Shown piece after piece: positions 59,308 to 62,139 of a stretch of 62,139 nt of DNA. Every line of letters starts with the position of its first letter. Position 1 is the stretch's first letter. The notes under the pieces are model-generated. The model saw nothing but the letters and a program-made list of their open reading frames with translations. It was not told the DNA's origin and did no database searches. Position numbers and translations under genes: made by a program. Origin of the DNA: CAZWRV01 sp964636325 (lineage in GTDB: Bacteria; Verrucomicrobiota; Lentisphaeria; Victivallales; GWF2-50-93); assembly GCA_964636325.1 (NCBI GenBank), contig CAZWRV010000034.1, forward strand, positions 1 to 62,139, in the 5' to 3' direction.

Positions 59308-60234
59308 ATGAGCCAGGACATGCTTGTTTTCACGCTGGCGGCCATGCTGATCTTGGCGGAAGCGCTCTCGCATGGAATGCACGGCCATGGTCCGGCACCT
59401 CAGAAGATAACACGTAACCGGATCATTGCTTCCGCACTTCTGACCGCCGGCGCCGCCTTCATGTGGAAGGCGGGCTGGATGTCCGGACATATGGCCGCAA
59501 CCGCCGCCGTCCTTCTTGTAGCGGAATCATGCCTCCTTTCCATGCGCCGCAGCGAGGGAATACTCGCTAAAGTCGGGGTCTGCGCCCTCGCGCTCGTAGT
59601 CCTGGCATCATCGCTGTGGGCCATGGTGCTCGCCGGCACGATCGAAAGCAGATGGAAGCCTAGGCCGGACATGCAGATCGCGGCGTTCGAGAAAATCAAG
59701 ATGGACACGATAAGCAAGCTGGCCGCCGAAAAGTTCGCAGGAGCAAATGCGATCCTCATCACGGCCGACTTCATCCCTTTTTATCCACCCGAACAGATAC
59801 CTGAAATGCTCCGTTCGTTCGGCGAAGCCCTCGCAGCCGGAAAAGTCAAGGTCGCCGCCGAGATAAAAGTGCCGGTGGATATGAGCAAGAAGGGGCGCAG
59901 GCGCTTCCAGTTCGACGCCGAATGGCTGGACAACCAGATAATGGAGCACCGGGACTGCCCCCTCGTCATCTCCTTCCTGGGGCTTCCGCAGGACTACTCC
60001 CAGATGAAATCGCTCACGGGCGAAGACACTCCCGCATTCATACTGGTAAACCAGTTCTGGCCGATTGGAGACGACGACCTGCGAAGGCTGCTGAAGGAGG
60101 AACGCATCGCCGCATACGTCAGGCCCAAGAACAACTGGTGGGGCGCCTGGGGGCGGAACCCGGTCATGCCAAAGGACGAAAAAACCGCGTTCCAGCAAAG
60201 ATATGTCCTCATGACACCGGAGAACGTAAAATAA
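59308..60234 (+). CDS. Membrane-anchored protein, unknown function
   Basis: 308 residues. Three or four N-terminal membrane segments (MLVFTLAAMLILAEALSHGM, IIASALLTAGAAFMW, MAATAAVLLVAESCLL, VCALALVVLASSLWAMVLAG) are followed by a soluble domain from about residue 120: MQIAAFEKIKMDTISKLAAE, LVISFLGLPQDYSQMKSL, NQFWPIGDDDLRRLL. The helical membrane part resembles nothing I can name. The soluble part looks periplasmic. ATG at 59308 has AAGG upstream. It is preceded by an AT-rich repeat, so it is probably a separate transcript from the pseudopilin genes. Confidence 0.68.
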   Translation: MSQDMLVFTLAAMLILAEALSHGMHGHGPAPQKITRNRIIASALLTAGAAFMWKAGWMSGHMAATAAVLLVAESCLLSMRRSEGILAKVGVCALALVVLASSLWAMVLAGTIESRWKPRPDMQIAAFEKIKMDTISKLAAEKFAGANAILITADFIPFYPPEQIPEMLRSFGEALAAGKVKVAAEIKVPVDMSKKGRRRFQFDAEWLDNQIMEHRDCPLVISFLGLPQDYSQMKSLTGEDTPAFILVNQFWPIGDDDLRRLLKEERIAAYVRPKNNWWGAWGRNPVMPKDEKTAFQQRYVLMTPENVK

Positions 60235-60245
60235 ATCGCCTTAAG

Positions 60246-60286
60246 TTATGAATTCAGCAAAAGTGCGCAGCTTGCTGAATTCATAC
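60246..60286. repeat. 41-bp palindrome family, copy 7
   Basis: TTATGAATTCAGCAAAAGTG followed by CGCAGCTTGCTGAATTCATAC. It lies 11 bases after the preceding stop codon, between converging genes. Confidence 0.82.
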
Positions 60287-60377
60287 GCCCTTACAACGCG
60301 TAGGTGGCACTCCTGAAGCTCGAACTTCTTAATCAGTGTTAATTTATAAAGCATATTTTCAACTGCGGCAATTAGGT

Positions 60378-61970
60378 TTATTTCCTGAGGGCGAGGATTC
60401 GGCGCATGTTCTTGCCGAGGATGTCCGCGAGGATATTGTCTGGGACGTCGATTGAGAGCAGCCTGCCTATTTCCCAGTTGAAGTCGTGGACCATGGCGTC
60501 GGTTCCAAAGACCACCTGGCGGTGATCCATCCTGCCCAGGGTCTCCTCCCAGGAGGAGGTGTTGACGAAGCTCCCGCAGAATTCGAGGTGGACGTTGGGA
60601 TTTTTGCGGGCTAGCTCCGCCGATTCGGCTATCCCTTCGGAGGAGCCGCCCGAATGGCCTAGGAGGAACTGGGCGTCGGGATATTTCCCCACGACATCCT
60701 TGAGGAGGAGGATTTCATCCCTGCCCCACGTATGGTTGAGGATGGGCAGGCGGTGGCGGTCGGCATATTCCCACATGGGACGGTATCTTGGATCGTCTAT
60801 CTTGACCCTCCAGTAGCCGGACAGAGTCTTGAATCCGACGAATATCTTGCCGGAGAAATAGCGCTTGAAGCGTGAGGCCAGCTCGCCGGCGTAGCACGGA
60901 TTGAACGTGAGATATCCGAGGAAGCGTCCCCCGTAAGGCGCCATCAGCTGCTCGATCAGGTCGTTTCCTTCGACCGGATCGCCCATGAGCGCCTGCATGC
61001 CGGAAGCGATCATGGTTTTTACGCCCAGCCCGTCCATGATCTTGGCCGCCCTCTTCAACTGCGGAACCTCGTCCTGGATTTCAAGGACATATCCGCCGGA
61101 GGGGCCGATATGGCCATGTGCGTCGACGATGTCGACACCGAGCTTTTCACCGGATATCAGCTTTTTCCAAAGCGTCCCGGGACGGCCTGTTCCGACGGCA
61201 CGGCCGGCGGCGGCAGGTTTTGATTTGCCGCCAAGCAGGCGTTGCAGGTTTCCGCAGGCGATCATTTCCCGGTCCTTCTGCGAGATTTCCGCGCGCGCCA
61301 GCGCGGCGACCGCGGCGCCGTTATGGCATTTGTTGCCTGTGCCGAATACGACACGGGCGGCGCCGAAGTGCTTGACGGCCAGCTCGATGGCGCCGTCGGA
61401 ATGCAGCCATGAGATGTCGGCGACGATGTTCCTGCGGCGGCGCATAAGATCGAAGAGATTTATGCACGGGCCCCACATGACCTCGGTGACGACGATCGGT
61501 ATTTCAGGGAAGATGTCCGTGAAATCCAGGACATCCTGAAGGTTCGTCTCGTCGTGCCTCATTATGATGAACGGCTTGAGCTGGCGGATTGCACGGATGA
61601 CGGGTTCTGCCTGGCAGAGGGACAGCCTTCCGAAGACGTTCGTGAATCTGAGAGCCCTGAGTCCGCGCTTCGTGAGCTGATCCTTCAGCTCCGCCACCGC
61701 GCCCGCTTCGTAGGTCATGAGGCCGGAGACGGTAGGCGTGGGGATGATCCGGCCTTCCGCGCCGGGCGTCCTGTCGAACTCGGCGAAGAGGCGGCGGTTG
61801 GATGCGCCGGCGTTGTTCATCCGGGATTCGACGTTCCATACCAGGGCGCGGCCTATGCCGAGCCTGTCCATGTGCTTGAGCCGCAGGTCGAGTTCCGGAA
61901 ACTCGTTGCCGCCGGTGGCACCCTTCCCGAAGCTCGCGTTGACATCGATCAAGAAAGGCAGTGTTGTCAT
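60378..61970 (-). CDS. Tandem amidohydrolase (two metal-dependent hydrolase domains)
   Basis: 530 residues made of two amidohydrolase_2 (ACMSD-type) barrels. The second (from ~278) has a plausible metal site: DIVDAHGHIGPSGG, ILNHTWGRDE, FLLGHSGGSSEG, VVFGTDAMVHDF and ending ILGKNMRRILAL. The first (1-255) has the same plan (FNAD-like opening LIDVNASFG, FIIMRHDETN, VVFGTGNKCHNG, IACGNLQRLLGG) but its HxH is replaced by NAS, so it is probably inactive and structural. Single-barrel enzymes are the rule, so this is a duplication and fusion. Substrate unknown; decarboxylation or hydrolysis of ring acids is usual. Confidence 0.85.
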   Translation of the reverse strand: MTTLPFLIDVNASFGKGATGGNEFPELDLRLKHMDRLGIGRALVWNVESRMNNAGASNRRLFAEFDRTPGAEGRIIPTPTVSGLMTYEAGAVAELKDQLTKRGLRALRFTNVFGRLSLCQAEPVIRAIRQLKPFIIMRHDETNLQDVLDFTDIFPEIPIVVTEVMWGPCINLFDLMRRRRNIVADISWLHSDGAIELAVKHFGAARVVFGTGNKCHNGAAVAALARAEISQKDREMIACGNLQRLLGGKSKPAAAGRAVGTGRPGTLWKKLISGEKLGVDIVDAHGHIGPSGGYVLEIQDEVPQLKRAAKIMDGLGVKTMIASGMQALMGDPVEGNDLIEQLMAPYGGRFLGYLTFNPCYAGELASRFKRYFSGKIFVGFKTLSGYWRVKIDDPRYRPMWEYADRHRLPILNHTWGRDEILLLKDVVGKYPDAQFLLGHSGGSSEGIAESAELARKNPNVHLEFCGSFVNTSSWEETLGRMDHRQVVFGTDAMVHDFNWEIGRLLSIDVPDNILADILGKNMRRILALRK

Positions 61971-61987
61971 GGGGTTGTCACCTTTTA

Positions 61988-62139
61988 TCCCTTACGGCGC
62001 AACTTGGAAAACGTTTTTATCAAAGTATGCCGCTTTCACCGAAAGCGGCACTGGCGACTTCGGCGAAGTCGCCATACTCAGGCTCCTGCGCGCCATAAGG
62101 GCGCCTTTTTCCCGCAGGGAAAAACCTAGTCCCTTATCA
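61988..62139 (+). repeat. Composite palindromic repeat, copy C
   Basis: Opposite in orientation to copies A and B and almost identical to A: CCCTTACGGCGCAACTTGG, AAAACGTTTTTATCAAAGT, CGCTTTCACCGAAAGCGGC, GGCGACTTCGGCGAAGTCGC, then GGGCGCC and TTTTTCCCGCAGGGAAAAA. After the CCTAG end at about 62129 the sequence TCCCTTA begins what may be a further tandem unit, cut by the window end. It sits in the leader of the amidohydrolase gene. Confidence 0.85.

Noticed and set aside
1..62139. CRISPR array, tRNA, rRNA or insertion sequence
   Set aside because: No regularly spaced direct repeats with unique spacers, no tRNA-like cloverleaf that I could recognise by eye, and no transposase motif. A tRNA scan could still find one I missed.

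Overview
The window looks like a chromosomal segment of a Gram-negative bacterium of the PVC superphylum, most likely Lentisphaerota or a near relative in the Verrucomicrobiota/Kiritimatiellota. The pointers are an LptD outer-membrane protein (LPS-bearing diderm), a small exported protein of the TIGR04073 type known mainly from PVC genomes, prepilin-like proteins with a His...Asp-Gly C-terminal motif, large secreted SGNH hydrolases, a FAD_oxidored protein, and intergenic DNA crowded with palindromic repeats. This placement is inference; no rRNA gene is present, and I saw no tRNA, CRISPR array or recognisable transposase.

Layout. 0.1-4.3 kb: a GT4 glycosyltransferase and a methyltransferase, followed by three decayed fragments (lanthipeptide-dehydratase-like, ROK C-terminus, twice-frameshifted PIG-L deacetylase). 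4.5-11.2 kb (minus): GT9 glycosyltransferase, a secreted unknown, mreC, mreD, mrdA (PBP2) and a HAD phosphatase, i.e. cell-wall elongation genes without mreB. 11.5-15.2 kb: a MurG/MGDG-synthase-like glycosyltransferase, a small membrane protein, a VapBC-type toxin-antitoxin pair between similar repeats, and a palindrome-rich stretch with a gene fragment. 15.2-24 kb: trpB, a GT39-like membrane glycosyltransferase, the TIGR04073 protein, yifB/comM, and a sugar aminotransferase plus PglC-like phosphoglycosyl transferase. 23.7-32.5 kb: PAS protein, HAD phosphatase, sulfatase-like lipoprotein, PTS EIIA-CBS protein, ArsB/NhaD-type transporter, lptD and a lone rpsD. 32.8-43.4 kb: FAD oxidoreductase, XerC/D recombinase, SGNH hydrolase, four-helix-bundle/zinc-finger protein, then a GH4 / VCBS / Gfo-Idh-MocA sugar operon divergent from an AraC regulator, with a good promoter and a perfect 24-bp palindrome between them. 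43.4-52.9 kb: DUF167, esterase plus ATP-grasp pair, TerB-like protein, and a SWIM-SNF2 helicase / YjbQ / Ser-Thr kinase operon. 53.2-60.2 kb: a type II secretion/type IV pilus-like operon (one ATPase, two GspF proteins, several pseudopilin-like proteins) and a membrane protein. 60.4-62.0 kb: an amidohydrolase made of two tandem homologous domains.

The most distinctive feature is the intergenic DNA. At least six families of palindromic elements recur: a 41-bp palindrome (seven copies), a hairpin starting TTCAGATTTC that sits just after stop codons, a 29-bp palindrome, a ~145-170-bp composite of stacked palindromes, a ~120-bp unit array upstream of trpB that recurs upstream of the araC-type gene, and GGAGGG...CCCTCC nested hairpins. 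There is also a single 168-bp near-perfect inverted repeat. Some touch or overlap stop codons and one appears to have altered the C-terminus of TrpB. The best candidates for undescribed biology are this repeat system, the ATP-grasp/esterase pair, the SNF2-YjbQ-kinase operon and the minimal two-GspF pseudopilin operon.
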